Shown piece after piece: positions 14,601-29,230 of a stretch of DNA of 64,000 nt. A model generated the notes under the pieces. It worked only from the letters and a program-made list of their open reading frames with translations, was not told the origin of the DNA and ran no database searches. The position numbers and the translations under genes were made by a program. Source of the DNA: Brienomyrus brachyistius (lineage: Eukaryota > Chordata > Actinopteri > Osteoglossiformes > Mormyridae); contig NW_026042407.1 of assembly GCF_023856365.1 (NCBI RefSeq), positions 62,001 through 126,000 on the forward strand. Reading direction: 5' to 3'. The first letter of the stretch is position 1; each line of letters begins with the position of its first letter.

Positions 14601-15450
14601 CATATTAGCATATTAGCATATTAACATAGCATATTAGCATATTAGCATATTAGCATATTAGCATAGCATATTAGCATATTAACATATTAGCATAGCGTGT
14701 TAGTGTATTAGCATATTAGCATATTAGCATAGCATATTAGCATATTAACATATTAGCATATTAGCATATTAGCATAGTATATTAGCATATTAGCATATTA
14801 GCATAGCATATTAGCATATTAGCATATTAGCATATTAGCATAGCGTGTTAGCATATTAGCGTATTAGCGTATTAGCATTTTAGCATATTAGCATATTAGC
14901 ATATCGTGTTAGCATAGCGTATTAGCATAGCATATTAGCATATTAGTATATTAGCATATTAGCATAGCATATTAGCATATTAACATATTAGCATATTAGC
15001 ATAGCATATTAGCATATTAGCATATTAGCATATTAGCATAGCATATTAGCATATTAGCATATTAGCATATTAGCATAGCATGTTAGCATATTAGCGTAAG
15101 CATATTAGCATATTAGCATAGCATATTAGCATATTAACATATTAGCATATTAGCATATTAGCATATTAGCATATTAGCATATTAGCATATTAGCATAGCA
15201 TAGCATATTAGCATATTAGCATATTAGCATAGCGTGTTAGCGTATTAGCATATTAGCATATTAGCATAGCATATTAGCATATTAGCATATTAGCATATTA
15301 GCATAGCGTGTTAGCATATTAGCGTATTAGCATATTAGCATATTAGCATATTAGCATATTAGCATATTAGCATATTAGCATATTAGCATAGCATATTAGC
15401 ATATTAGCAAATTAGCATATTAGTATATTAGCATATTAGCATATTAGCAT
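13700..15450 (+). repeat. Paired higher-order repeat, period about 958 bp
   Basis: The cluster cassette with TG change, three CATAGTATATTAG-type units, doubled CGTATTAG, CATTTTAG, then CATATCGTG occurs with its CATTTTAG at 13917 and again at 14875. The same pairing recurs at 29469/30437 (968 bp), 37931/38875 (944 bp) and 45576/46518 (942 bp). A single copy is at 23453 and a single copy at 55952. In the last three pairs the second member has GAATATT in place of CATATT in the cassette; in this pair it does not. Confidence 0.78.
14198..14203 (+). repeat. Shared 6-bp unit CATTAG (third length class)
   Basis: After a CATATTAA unit comes CATTAG, an octamer short by two bases. I see the same pair at about 17519, 23729, 29776, 38196, 41295, 45849, 46783, 46992, 49473, 56218, 56428 and 58945. 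Unlike the private indels near the window end, this one is inherited across segments, so it is a real ancestral variant and a good segment marker. Confidence 0.8.
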
Positions 15451-18000
15451 AGCATATTAGCATATTAGCATAGCGTGTTAGCGTATTAGCATATTAGCAT
15501 ATTAGCATATTAGCATATTAGCATAGCATATTAGCATATTAGCATATTAGCATATTAGCATAGCATATTAGCATATTAGCATATTAGCATATTAACATAG
15601 CATATAAGCATATTAGCATATTAGCATAGCATATTAGCAAATTAGCATATTAGCATATTAGCATAGCATATTAGCATATTAGCATATTAGCATATTAGCA
15701 TAGCATATTAGCATATTAGCATATTAGCATATTAGCATAGCATATTAGCATATTAGCATATTAGCATATTAGCATATTAGCATATTAACATAGCATATTA
15801 GCATATTAGCATATTAGCATATTAGCATAGCATATTAGCATATTAGCATATTAGCATATTAACATATTAGCATATTAACATATTAGCATATTAGCATATT
15901 AGCATAACGTGTTAGCGTATTAGCATAGCATATTAGCATAGCATATTAACATATTAGCATATTAGCATATTAGCATAGCGTGTTAGCGTATTAGCATATT
16001 AGCATATTAGCATAGCATATTAGCATATTAGCATATTAGCATAGCATATTAGCATATTAGCATATTAGCATATTAGCATATTAGCATATTAGCATATTAG
16101 CATATTAGCATATTAGCTTAGCATATTAGCATATTAGCATATTAGCATAGCATATTAGCATAGCGTGTTAGCATATTAGCATATTAGCATATTAGCATAG
16201 CATATTAGCATATTAGCATGTTAGCATATTAGCATAGCGTGTTAGCATATTAGCGTATTAGCATATTAGCATATTAGCATATTAGCATATTAACATAGCG
16301 TGTTAGCATATTAGCATATTAGCATATTAACATATTAGCATAGCATATTAACATATTAGCATATTAGCATATTAGCATATTAGCATAGCATATTAGCATA
16401 TTAGCATAGCATATTAGCATAGCGTGTTAGCGTATTAGCATATTAGCATATTAGCATATTAGCATAGCATATTAACATATTAGCATATTAGCATATTAGC
16501 ATATTAGCATATTAGCATAGCATATTAGCATATTAGCATATTAGCATATTAGCATAGCATATTAGCATATTAGCATATTAGCATATTAGCATAGCGTGTT
16601 AGCGTATTAGCATATTAGCATATTAGCATATTAGCATAGCATATTAGCATATTACCATATTTAGCATATTAACATAGCATATTAGCATATTAGCATAGCA
16701 TATTAGCATAGCATATTAGCATATTAGCATATTAGCATATTAGCATAGCATATTAGCATATTAGCATATTAGCATAGCATATTAGCATATTAGCATAGCG
16801 TGTTAGCGTATTAGCATATTAGCATATTAGCATAGCATATTAGCATATCATATTAGCATATTAGCATATTAGCATATTAGCATATTAGCATAGCATATTA
16901 GCATAACATAGCATATTAGCATATTAGCATAGCATATTAGCATATTAGCATATTAGCATAGTAGCATAGCGTGTTAGCGTATTAACGTATTAGCATATTA
17001 GCATAGCATATTAGCATATTAACATATTAGCATATTAGCATAGCATATTAGCATATTAGCATATTAGCATATTAACATAGCATATTAGCATAGCATATTA
17101 GCATATTAGTATAGCATATTAGCATAGCGTGTTAGCGTATTAGCATATTAGCATATTAGCATAGCATATTAGCATATTAGCATAGCGTGTTAGCATATTA
17201 GCGTATTAGCATATTAGCATATTAGCATATTAGCATAGCGTGTTAGCATATTAGCGTATTAGCGTATTAGCATATTAGCATATTAGCATATCATGTTAGC
17301 ATAGCGTATTAGCATAGCATATTAGCATATTAGTATATTAGCATATTAGCATAGCATATTAGCATATTAACATATTAGCATATTAGCATAGCATATTAGC
17401 ATATTAGCATATTAGCATAGCATATTAGCATATTAGCATATTAGCATATTAGCATAGCATGTTAGCATATTAGCGTATTAGCATATTAGCATATTAGCAT
17501 AGCATATTAGCATATTAACATTAGCATATTAGCATATTAGCATATTAGCATATTAGCATATTAGCATAGCATATTAGCATATTAGCATATTAGCATATTA
17601 GCATAGCGTGTTAGCATATTAGCATATTAGCATATTAGCATAGCATATTAGCATATTAGCATATTAGCATATTAGCATAGCGTGTTAGCGTATTAGCATA
17701 TTAGCATATTAGCATAGCATATTAGCATATTAGCATATTAGCATATTAGCATATTAGCATATTAGCATAGCGTGTTAGCATATTAGTGTATTAGCATATT
17801 AGCATATTAGCATATTAGCATATTAGCATAGCATATTAGCATATTAGCAAATTAGCATATTAGTATATTAGCATATTAGCATAGCATATTAGCATATTAG
17901 CATAGCGTGTTAGCGTATTAGCATATTAGCATATTAGCATATTAGCATATTAGCATATTAGCATATTAGCATATTAGCATATTAACATAGCATATTAGCA
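15450..18000 (+). repeat. Segment shared with 39.1-41.65, 47.3-49.85 and 56.75-59.3 kb
   Basis: Landmarks in order: CATAACGTGTTAG (15908, 31155, 39559, 47731 and 57171 for the CGTG), CTTAG unit near 16117 (31364, 39757, 47948, 57372), CATATTAC followed by the 9-mer CATATTTAG near 16650, GTAGCATAG near 16961 (40713, 48891, and an altered form at 58353), and CAAATTAG with TATATTAG near 17849. Four full copies and one partial copy (30.6-31.5 kb) are present in the window. Confidence 0.78.
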
Positions 18001-19650
18001 TATTAGCATATTAGCATATTAGCATAGCATATTAGCATATTAGCATATTAGCATATTAGCATATTAACATATTAGCATATTAGCATATTAGCATAGCGTG
18101 TTAGCGTATTAGCATAGCATATTAGCATAGCATATTAGCATAGCATATTAGCATATTAGCATATTAGCATATTAGCATAGCGTGTTAGCGTATTAGCATA
18201 TTAGCATATTAGCATAGCATATTAGCATATTAGCGTATTAGCATATTAGCATATTAGCATAGCATATTAGCATATTAGCATATAAGCATATTAGCATAGC
18301 ATATTAGCATATTAGCATATTAGCATAGCATATTAGCATATTAGCATATTAGCATAGCGTGATAGCGTATTAGCATATTAGCATATTAACATATTAGCAT
18401 ATTAGCATATTAGCATAGCATATTAGCATATTAGCATATTAGCATATTAGCATAGCATATTAGCATATTAGCATATTATTATATTAGCATATTAGCATGT
18501 TAGCGTATTAGCATATTAGCATATTAGCATATTAGCATATTAGCATATTAGCATAGCGTGTTAGCGTATTAGCATATTAGCATATTAGCATATTAGCATA
18601 GCATATTAGCATATTAGCATATTAGCATATTAGCATAGCGTGTTAGCATGTTAGCGTATTAGCATATTAGCATATTAGCATATTAGCATATTAGCATATT
18701 AGCATATTAGCATAACATATTAGCATATTAGCATATTAACATATTAGCATATTAGCATAGCATATTAGCATATTAACATAGCATAGCGTGTTAGTGTATT
18801 AGCATATTAGCATATTAGCATATTAGTATAGCATATTAGCATATTAGCATATTAGCATAGTATATTAGCATAGTATATTAGCATAGTATATTAGCATATT
18901 AGCATATTAGCATATTAGTATATTAGCATAGCAAATTAGCATATTAGCATAGCATATTAGCATATTAGCATATTAGCATAGCGTGTTAGCGTATTAGCAT
19001 ATTAGCATATTAGCATAGCATATTAGCATATTAGCATATTAGCATATTAGCATATTAGCATAGCGTGTTAACATATTAGAGTATTAGCATATTAACATAT
19101 TAGCATATTAGCATATTAGCATATTAGCATAGCATGTTAGCATATTAACGTATTAGCATATTAGCATATTAGCATATTAGCATAGCGTGTTAGCATATTA
19201 GCGTATTAGCATAGTACATTAGCATATTAGCATATTAGTATATTAGCATATTAGCATAGCATATTAGCATATTAGCATATTAGCATATTAGCATATTAGC
19301 ATAGCATGTTAGCATATTAGCATATTAGCATATTAGCATATTAGCGTATTAACATAGCATATTAGCATATTAGCATATTAACATATTAGCATAGCATATT
19401 AGCATATTAACATATTAGCATATTAGCATATTAGCATATTAGCATATTAGCATAGCATATTAGCGTATTAGCATATTAACATATTAGCATATTAACATAT
19501 TAGCATATTAGCATATTAGCATAGCATATTAGCATATTAGCATATTAGCATATTAGCATATTAGCATAGCATATTAGCATATTAGCATATTAGCATATTA
19601 GCATAGCGAGTTAGCGTATTAGCATATTAGCATATTAGCATATTAGCATA
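18000..19650 (+). repeat. Segment shared with 49.9-51.65 and 59.4-61.1 kb
   Basis: Landmarks: GTGATAGCG near 18359 (50306 and 59790), three CATAGTATATTAG units near 18860, CATAGCAAATTAG near 18930, GTTAACATATTAGAG near 19067 (51060 and 60555), GTACATTAG near 19215 (51240; damaged at 60726) and GCGAGTTAGCG near 19606 (51645 and, as GAGTTAACG, 61140). Here it is present once, whereas the downstream copies belong to a locally duplicated 1.2-1.3 kb unit. Confidence 0.75.
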
Positions 19651-19799
19651 TTAGCATAGCATATTAGCATATTATCATATTAGCATATTAGCATATTAGC
19701 ATATTAGCATAGCATATTAGCATATTAGCATAGCATATTAGCATAGCGTGTTAGCGTATTAGCATAGCATATTAGCATAGCATATTAGCATATTAGCAT

Positions 19800-22700
19800 A
19801 TTAGCATATTAGCATATTAGCATATTAGCATAGTGTGTTAGCATATTAGCGTATTAGCATATTAGCATATTAGCATATTAGCATATTAGCATATTAGCAT
19901 ATTAGCATAGCGTGTTAGCATATTAGCGTATTAGCATAGCATATTAGCATATTAGCATATTAGCATATTAGCATATTAATATATTAGCATATTAACATAT
20001 TAGCATATTAGCATATTAGCATATTAACATATTAGTATATTAGCATATTAGCATAGCATATTAGCATATTAGCATATTAGCATATTAGCGTATAAGCATA
20101 GCATATTAGCATATTAGCATATTAGCATATTAGCATAGCGTGTTAGCGTATTAGCATATTAGCATATTAGCATATCATATTAGCATAGCATATTAGCATA
20201 TTAGCATATTAGCATATTAGCATAGCGTGTTAGCGTATTAGCATATTAGCATATTAGCATATTAGCATATTAGCATAGCATATTAGCATATTAGCATATT
20301 AACATATTAGCATATTAGCATATTAGCATAGCATATTAACATATTAGCATATTAGCATATTAGCATAGCATATTAGCATATTAGCATATTAGCATATTAG
20401 CATATTAGCATATTAGCATAGCATATTAGCATATTAGCATATTAGCATATTAGCATATTAGCATAGCGTGTTAGCGTATTAGCATATTAGCATATTAGCA
20501 TATTAGCATAGCATATTAGCATATTAGCATATTAGCATAGCATGTTAGCATATTAGCGTATTAGCATATTAGCATATTAGCATAGCATATTAGCATATTA
20601 GCATAGCATATTAGCATATTAACATATTAGCATATTAGCATATTAGCATATTAGCATATTAGCATATTAGCATATTAGCATAGCATATTAGCATATTAGC
20701 ATATTAGCATAGCGTGTTAGAGTATTAGCATATTAGCATATTAGCATAGCATATTAGCATATTAGCATATTAGCATATTAGCATATTAGCATAGCGTGTT
20801 AGCATATTAGCGTATTAGCATATTAGCATATTAGCATATTAGCATATTAGCATATTAGCATATTAGCATAGCATATTAGCATATTAGCATAGCATATTAG
20901 CATAATGTATTAGCATATTAGCATATTAGCATATTAGCATATTAGCATATTAGCATATTAGCATAGCGTGTTAGCGTATTAGCATATTAGCATATTAGCA
21001 TAGCATATTAGCATATTAACATATTAGCATATTAGCATAGCATATTAGCATATTAACATATTAGCATATTAGCATATTAGTATATTAGCATAGCATATTA
21101 GCATATTAGCATATTAGCATATTAGCATATTAATATTTTAGCATATTAGCATAACATATTAGCATAACATATTAGCATATTAGCATATTAGCATAGCGTG
21201 TTAGCGTATTAGCATATTAGCATATTAGCATAGCATATTAGCATATTAGCATATTAGCATATTAGCATATTAGCATATTAGCATAGCATATTAGCATATT
21301 AGCATATTAGCATATTAGCATATTAGCATAGCATATTAGCATATTAGCATATTAACATATTAGCATATCATATTAGCATATTAGCATATTAGCATATTAG
21401 CATATTAGCATAGCATATTAGCATATTAACATATTAGCATATCATATTAGCATATTAGCATATTAGCATATTAGCATATTAGCATAGCATATTAGCATAT
21501 TAGCATATTAGCATATTAGCATATTACCATATTAGCATAGCATATTAGCATATTAGGATAGCGTGTTAGCATATTAACATATTAGCATATTAGCATAGTA
21601 TATTAGCATATTAGCATATTAGCATATTAGCATATTAGCATAGCATATTAGCACATTAGCATATTAGCATAACATATTAGCATAGCATATTAGCATATTA
21701 GCATATTAGCATATTAGCATAGCGTGTTAGCGTATTAGCATATTAGCATATTAGCATAGCATATTAGCATATTAGCATATTAACATATTAGCATATTAGC
21801 ATAGTATATTAGCATATTAGCATATTAGCATATTAACATAACATAGCATATTAGCATAGCATATTAGCATAGCATATTAGCATATTAGCATATTAGCATA
21901 TTAGCATAGCGTGTTAGCGTATTAGCATAGCATATTAGCATAGCATATTAGCATATTAGCATATTAGCATAGCATATTAGCATATTAGCATATTAGCATA
22001 TTAGCATATTAGCATATTAGCATAGCATATTAGCATATTAGCATATTAGCATATTAGCATAGCATTTTAGCATATTAGCATATTAGCATAGCATATTACC
22101 ATATTAGCATATTAGCATAGCATATCAGCATATTAGCATTGCGTGTTAGCATATTAACATATTAGCATATTAGCATAGCATATTAGCATATTAGCATATT
22201 AGCATAGCATATTAGTATATTAGCATATTAGCATATTAGCATAGCATATTAGCATATTAGCATATTAGCATAGCATATTAGCATAGCGTGTTAGCGTATT
22301 AGCATATTAGCATATTAGCATAGCATATTAGCATATTAGTATATTAGCATATTAGCATAGCGTGTTAGCATATTAGCGTATTAGCATATTAGCATATTAG
22401 CATATTAGCATATTAGCATATTAGCATATTAGCATAGCGTGTTAGCATATTAGCATAGCGTGTTAGCATATTAGCATATTAGCATATTAGCATAGCGTGT
22501 TAGCATATTAGCGTATTAGCATATTAGCATATTAGCATATTAGCATAGCGTGTTAGCATATTAGCATAGCGTGTTAGCAAATTAGCATATTAGCATAGCG
22601 TGTTAGCATATTAGCGTATTAGCATAGCATATTAGCATATTAGCATATTAGCATATTAGCATATTATCATATTAGCATATTAGCATATTAGCATAGCATA

Positions 22701-24150
22701 TTAGCATATTGACATATTAGCATATTAGCATAGCATATTAGCATATTAGCATATTAGCATATTAGCATATTAGCATATTAGCATATTAGCATAGCGTGTT
22801 AGCGTATTAGCATATTAGCATATTAGCATATTAGCATAGCATATTAGCATATTAGCATATTAGCATATTAGCATATTAGCATATTAGCATATTAGCATAT
22901 TAGCATAGCATATTAGCATATTAGTATATTAGCATATTAGCATAGCGAGTTAGTGTATTAGCATATTAGCATATTAGCATAGCATATTAGCATATTAGCA
23001 TATTATCATATTAGCATATTAGCATAGCATATTAGCATATTAGCATATTAGCATATTAGCATATTAGCATAGCGTATTAGCGTATTAGCATATTAGCATA
23101 TTAGCATAGTATATTAGCATATTAGCATATTAGCATATTAGCATATTAGCATATTAGCATAGCGTGTTAGCATATTAGCGCATTAGCATATTAGCATATT
23201 AGCATATTAGCATATTAGCATATTAGCATAGCATATTAGCATATTAACATATTAGCATAGCGTGTTAGTGTATTAGCATATTAGCATATTAGCATAGCAT
23301 ATTAGCATATTAACATATTAGCATATTAGCATATTAGCATAGTATATTAGCATAGTATATTAGCATATTAGCATATTAGCATAGCATATTAGCATATTAG
23401 CATATTAGCATATTAGCATAGCGTGTTAGCATATTAGCGTATTAGCGTATTAGCATTTTAGCATATTAGCATATTAGCATATCGTGTTAGCATAGCGTAT
23501 TAGCATAGCATATTAGCATATTAGTATATTAGCATATTAGCATAGCATATTAGCATATTAACATATTAGCATATTAGCATATTAGCATATTAGCATATTA
23601 GCATATTAGCATATTAGCATATTAGCATAGCATATTAGCATATTAGCATATTAGCATATTAGCATAGCATGTTAGCATATTAGCGTATTAGCATATTAGC
23701 ATATTAGCATAGCATATTAGCATATTAACATTAGCATATTAGCATATTAGCATATTAGCATATTAGCATATTAGCATATTAGCATATTAGCATAGCATAG
23801 CATATTAGCATATTAGCATATTAGCATAGCGTGTTAGCGTATTAGCATATTAGCATATTAGCATAGCATATTAGCATATTAGCATATTAGCATATTAGCA
23901 TAGCGTGTTAGCATATTAGCGTATTAGCATATTAGCATATTAGCATATTAGCATATTAGCATATTAGCATATTAGCATAGCATATTAGCATATTAGCAAA
24001 TTAGCATATTAGTATATTAGCATATTAGCATAGCATATTAGCATATTAGCATAGCGTGTTAGCGTATTAGCATATTAGCATATTAGCATATTAGCATATT
24101 AGCGTATTAGCATATTAGCATATTAGCATATTAGCATATTAGCATAGCAT
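19800..24150 (+). repeat. Second copy of the 9.5-kb super-repeat segment
   Basis: Collinear with 10190-14600, as listed there. It carries the 13.7-kb-type cluster only once (CATTTTAG at 23453), whereas the upstream copy continues into a tandem pair. Private differences include TATATTAG near 22340, CATATTAC at about 22097 and an A-to-C change giving CGCATTAG near 23178. The 3' end near 24.15 kb is a junction into the 5.4-kb type segment. Confidence 0.78.
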
Positions 24151-24191
24151 ATTAGCATATTAGCATATTAGCATATTAGCATATTAGCATA

Positions 24192-27100
24192 GCGTGTTAG
24201 CGTATTAGCGTATTAGCATATTAGTATAGCATATTAGCATATTAGCATATTATTATATTAGCATATTAGCATAGCATATTAGCATATTAGAATATTAGCA
24301 TATTAGCATATTAGCATAGCGTGTTAGCGTATTAGCATATTAGCATATTAGCATATTAGCATAGCATATTAGCATATTATCATATTAGCATATTAGCATA
24401 GCATATTAGCATATTAGCATAGCGTGTTAGCGTATTAGCATATTAGCATATTAGCATATTAGCATAGCATATTAGCATATTAGCATATTAGCATATTAGT
24501 ATAGTGTGTTAGCATATTAGCGTATTAGCATATTAGCATATTAGCATATTAGCATATTAGCATATTAGCATAGCGTGTTAGCATATTAGCGTATTAGCAT
24601 AGCATATTAGCATATTAGCATATTAGCATATTAGCATATTAATATATTAGCATATTAACACATTAGCATATTAGCATATTAACATATTAGCATATTAGCA
24701 TATTAGCATAGCATATTAGCATATTAGCATATTAGCATATTAGCATATTAGCATATTAGCGTATAAGCATAGCATATTAGCATATTAGCATATTAGCATA
24801 TTAGCATAGCGTGTTAGCGTATTAGCATATTAGCATATTAGCATATCATATTAGCATAGCATATTAGCATATTAGCATATTAGCATATTAGCATATTAGC
24901 ATAGCGTGTTAGCGTATTAGCATATTAGCATATTAGCATAGCATATTAGCATATTAGCATATTAACATATTAGCATATTAGCATAGCATATTAACACATT
25001 AGCATATTAGCATATTAGCATAGCATATTAGCATATTAGCATATTAGCATATTAGCATATTAGCATAGCATATTAGCATATTAGCATAGCGTGTTAGCGT
25101 ATTAGCATATTAGCATATTAGCATATTAGCATAGCATATTAGCATATTAGCATATTAGCATATTAGCATAGCATGTTAGTATATTAGCGTATTAGCATAT
25201 TAGCATATTAGCATAGCATATTAGTATATTAACATAGCATATTAGCATATTAGCATATTAGCATAGCATATTAGCATATTAGCATATTAGCATATTAGCA
25301 TAGCGTGTTAGCGTATTAGCATATTAGCATATTAGCATAGCATATTAGCATATTAGCATATTAGCATAGCGTGTTAGCATATTAGCGTATTAGCATATTA
25401 GCATATTAGCATATTAGCATATTAGCATATTAGCATATTAGCATAGCATATTAGCATATTAGCATATTAGCATATTAGTATATTAGCATATTAACATAGC
25501 ATATTAGCATATTAGCATATTAGCATATTAGCATACCGTGTTAGCGTATTAACATATTAGCATATTAGCGTATTAGCATATTAGCATAGCATATTAGCAT
25601 ATTAGCATATTAGCCTAGCATATTAGCATATTAGTATATTAGCATATTAGCATAGCATATTAATAAATTAGCATAGCATATTAGCATATTAGCATATTAG
25701 CATAGCATATAAGCATATTAGCATATTAGCATATCAGCATATTAGCATAGCGTGTTAGCGTATTAGCATATTAGCATAGCATATTAATATATTAGCATAT
25801 TAGCATATTAGCATAGCATATTAGCATATTAGCATATTAGCATATTAGCAGATTAGCATATTAACATAGCATATTAGCATAGCATATTAGCATATTAGCA
25901 TATTAGTATATTAGCATATTAGCATATTAGCATAGCATATTAGCATATTAGTATATTAGCATATTAGCATATTAGCATAGCGTGTTAGCGTATTAGCATA
26001 TTAGCATATTAGCATATTAGCATAGCATATTAGCATAGCATATTAGCATATTAGCATATTAGCATATTAGCATAGCATATTAGCATATTAGCATATTAGC
26101 ATAGCATAGCGTGTTAGCGTATAAGCATATTAGCATATTAGCATATTAGCATATTAGCATAGCATATTAACATATTAGCATATTAGCATATTAGCATATT
26201 AGCATAGCATATTAGCATAATGTATTAGCATATTAGCATAGCGTGTTAGCGTATTAGCATATTAGCATATTAGCATATTAGCATAGCATATTAGCATATT
26301 AACATATTAGCATATTAGCATAGCATATTAGCATATTAACATATTAGCATATTAGCATATTAGTATATTAGCATAGCATATTAGCATATTAGCATATTAG
26401 CATATTAGCATATTAATATTTTAGCATATTAGCATAACATATTAGCATAACATATTAGCATATTAGCATATTAGCATAGCGTGTTAGCGTATTAGCATAT
26501 TAGCATATTAGCATAGCATATTAGCATATTAGCATATTAGCATATTAGCATATTAGCATAGCATATTAGCATATTAGCATATTAGCATATTAGCATAGCA
26601 TATTAGCATATTAGCATATTAACATATTAGCATATCATATTAGCATATTAGCATATTAGCATATTAGCATATTAGCATATTAGCATATTAGCATAGCATA
26701 TTAGCATATTAGCATATTAGCATATTAGCATAGCATATTAGCATATTAGCATATTAGCATAGCATATTAGCATATTAGCATATTAGCATATTAGCATATT
26801 AGCATATTAGCATATTAGCATAGCATATTAGCATATTAGCATATTAGCATAGCGTGTTAGCGTATTAGCATATTAGCATATTAGCATATTAGCATATTAG
26901 GATAGCATATTAGCATATTAGCATATTAGCATATTAGCATAGCATGTTAGCATAGCGTATTAGCATATTAGCATATTAGCATATTAGCATATTAACATAT
27001 TAGCATAGTATATTAGCATATTAGCATATTAGTATATTAGCATATTAGCATAGCATATTAGCATATTAGCATAGTGTGTTAGCGTATTAGCATATTAGCA

Positions 27101-29230
27101 TATTAGCATATTAGCATATTAGCATATTAGCATATTAGCATATTATCATATTAGCATATTAGCATATTAGCATATTAGCATATTAGCATATTAGCATATT
27201 AGCATATTAGCATATTAGCATATTAACATAGCATATTAGCATATTAGCATATTAGCATATTAGCATAGCGTGTTAGCATATTAGCATATTAGCATATTAG
27301 CATAGCATATTAGCATATTAGCATATTAGCATATTAACATATTAGCATATTAACATATTAGCATATTAACATATTAGCATATTAGCATAGCATATTAGCA
27401 TAACATAGCATATTAGCATAGCATATTAGCATATTAGTATATTAGCATATTAGCGTATTAGCATATTAGCATATTAGCATATTAGCATATTAGCATAGCA
27501 TATTAGCATATTAGCATAGCATATTAGCATATTAGCATATTAGCATAGCATATTAGCATATTAGCATATTAGCATATTAGCATAGCATATTAGCATATTA
27601 GCATATTAGCATAGCGTGTTAGCATATTAGCATATTAGCATATTAGCATATTAGCATATTAGCATATTAGCATATTAGCAAATTAGCATAGCATATTAGC
27701 ATATTAGCATATTAGCATATTAGCATAGCGTGTTAGCATATTAGCGTATTAGCATATTAGCATATTAGCATATTAGCAAAGCATATTAGCATATTAGCAT
27801 ATTAGCATAGCGTGTTAGCGTATTAGCATATTAGCATATTAGCATAGCATATTAGCAAATTAGCATATTAGCATATTAGCATAGCATATTAACATATTAG
27901 CATATTAGCATATTAGCATATTAGCATAGCATATTAGCATAGCGTGTTAGCGTATTAGCATATTAGCATAGCATATTAGCATATTAGCATATTAGCATAT
28001 TAGCATAGCGTGTTAGCATATTAGCGTATTAGCATATTAGCATATTAGCATATTAGCATATTAGCATATTAGCATAGCGTGTTAGCATATTAGCGTATTA
28101 GCATAACATATTTGCATATTAGCATATTAGCATATTAGCATATTAGCATATTAATATAGCATATTAGCATATTAACATATTAGCATAGCATATTAGCATA
28201 TTAGCATATTAACATATTAGCATATTAGCATAGCATATTAGCATAGCATATTAGCATATTAGCATATTAGCATAGCATATTAGCATATTAGCATATTAGC
28301 ATATTAGCATATTAGCATATTAGCATATTAGCATATTAGCATAGCATATTAGCATATTAGCATATTAACATATTAGCATATTAGCATAGCATATTAGCAT
28401 ATTAGCATATTAGCATAGCATATTAGCATATTAGCATATTAGCATATTAGCATATTAGCATAGTATATTAGCATATTAGCATATTATCATCAGCATATTA
28501 GCATAGCATATTAGCATATTAGCATATTAGCATAGCGTGTTAGTGTATTAGCATATTAGCATATTAGCATAGCATATTAGCATATTAGCATATTAGCATA
28601 TTAGCATAGCATATTAGCATATTAGCATATTAGCATATTAGCATATTAGCATATTAGCATAGCATATTAGCATATTAGCATATTAGCATATTAGCATAGC
28701 GTGTTAGCGTATTAGCATATTAGCATATTAGTATAGCATATTAGCATATTAACATATTATCATATTAGCATATTAGCATAGCATATTAGCATATTAGAAT
28801 ATTAGCATATTAGCATATTAGCATAGCGTGTTAGCGTATTAGCATATTAGCATATTAGCATATATTCATAGCATATTAGCATATTAGCATATTAGCATAT
28901 TAGCATAGCATATTAGCATATTAGCATAGCGTGTTAGCGTATTAGCATATTAGCATATTAGCATATTAGCATAGCATATTAGCATATTAGCATAGCATAT
29001 TAGCATATGAGCATATTAGCATATTAGCATAGTGTGTTAGCATATTAGCGTATTAGCATATTAGCATATTAGCATATTAGCATATTAGCATAGCGTGTTA
29101 GCATATTAGCGTATTAGCATAGCATATTAGCATATTAGCATATTAATATATTAGCATATTAACATATTAGCATATTAGCATATTAGCATAGCATATTAAC
29201 ATATTAGTATATTAGCATATTAGCATATTA
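24192..29230 (+). repeat. Second copy of the 18.7-kb super-repeat segment
   Basis: Collinear with 5411-10540. The final landmark is ATTAACATATTAGTATATT at 29195, equivalent to 10506. After 29230 the upstream and downstream copies part: the upstream copy goes on to the CGTATAAG segment, this copy goes to the TG cassette cluster known from 13.7 and 14.7 kb. The junction falls within ordinary octamers, where crossing-over leaves no scar. Confidence 0.78.
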
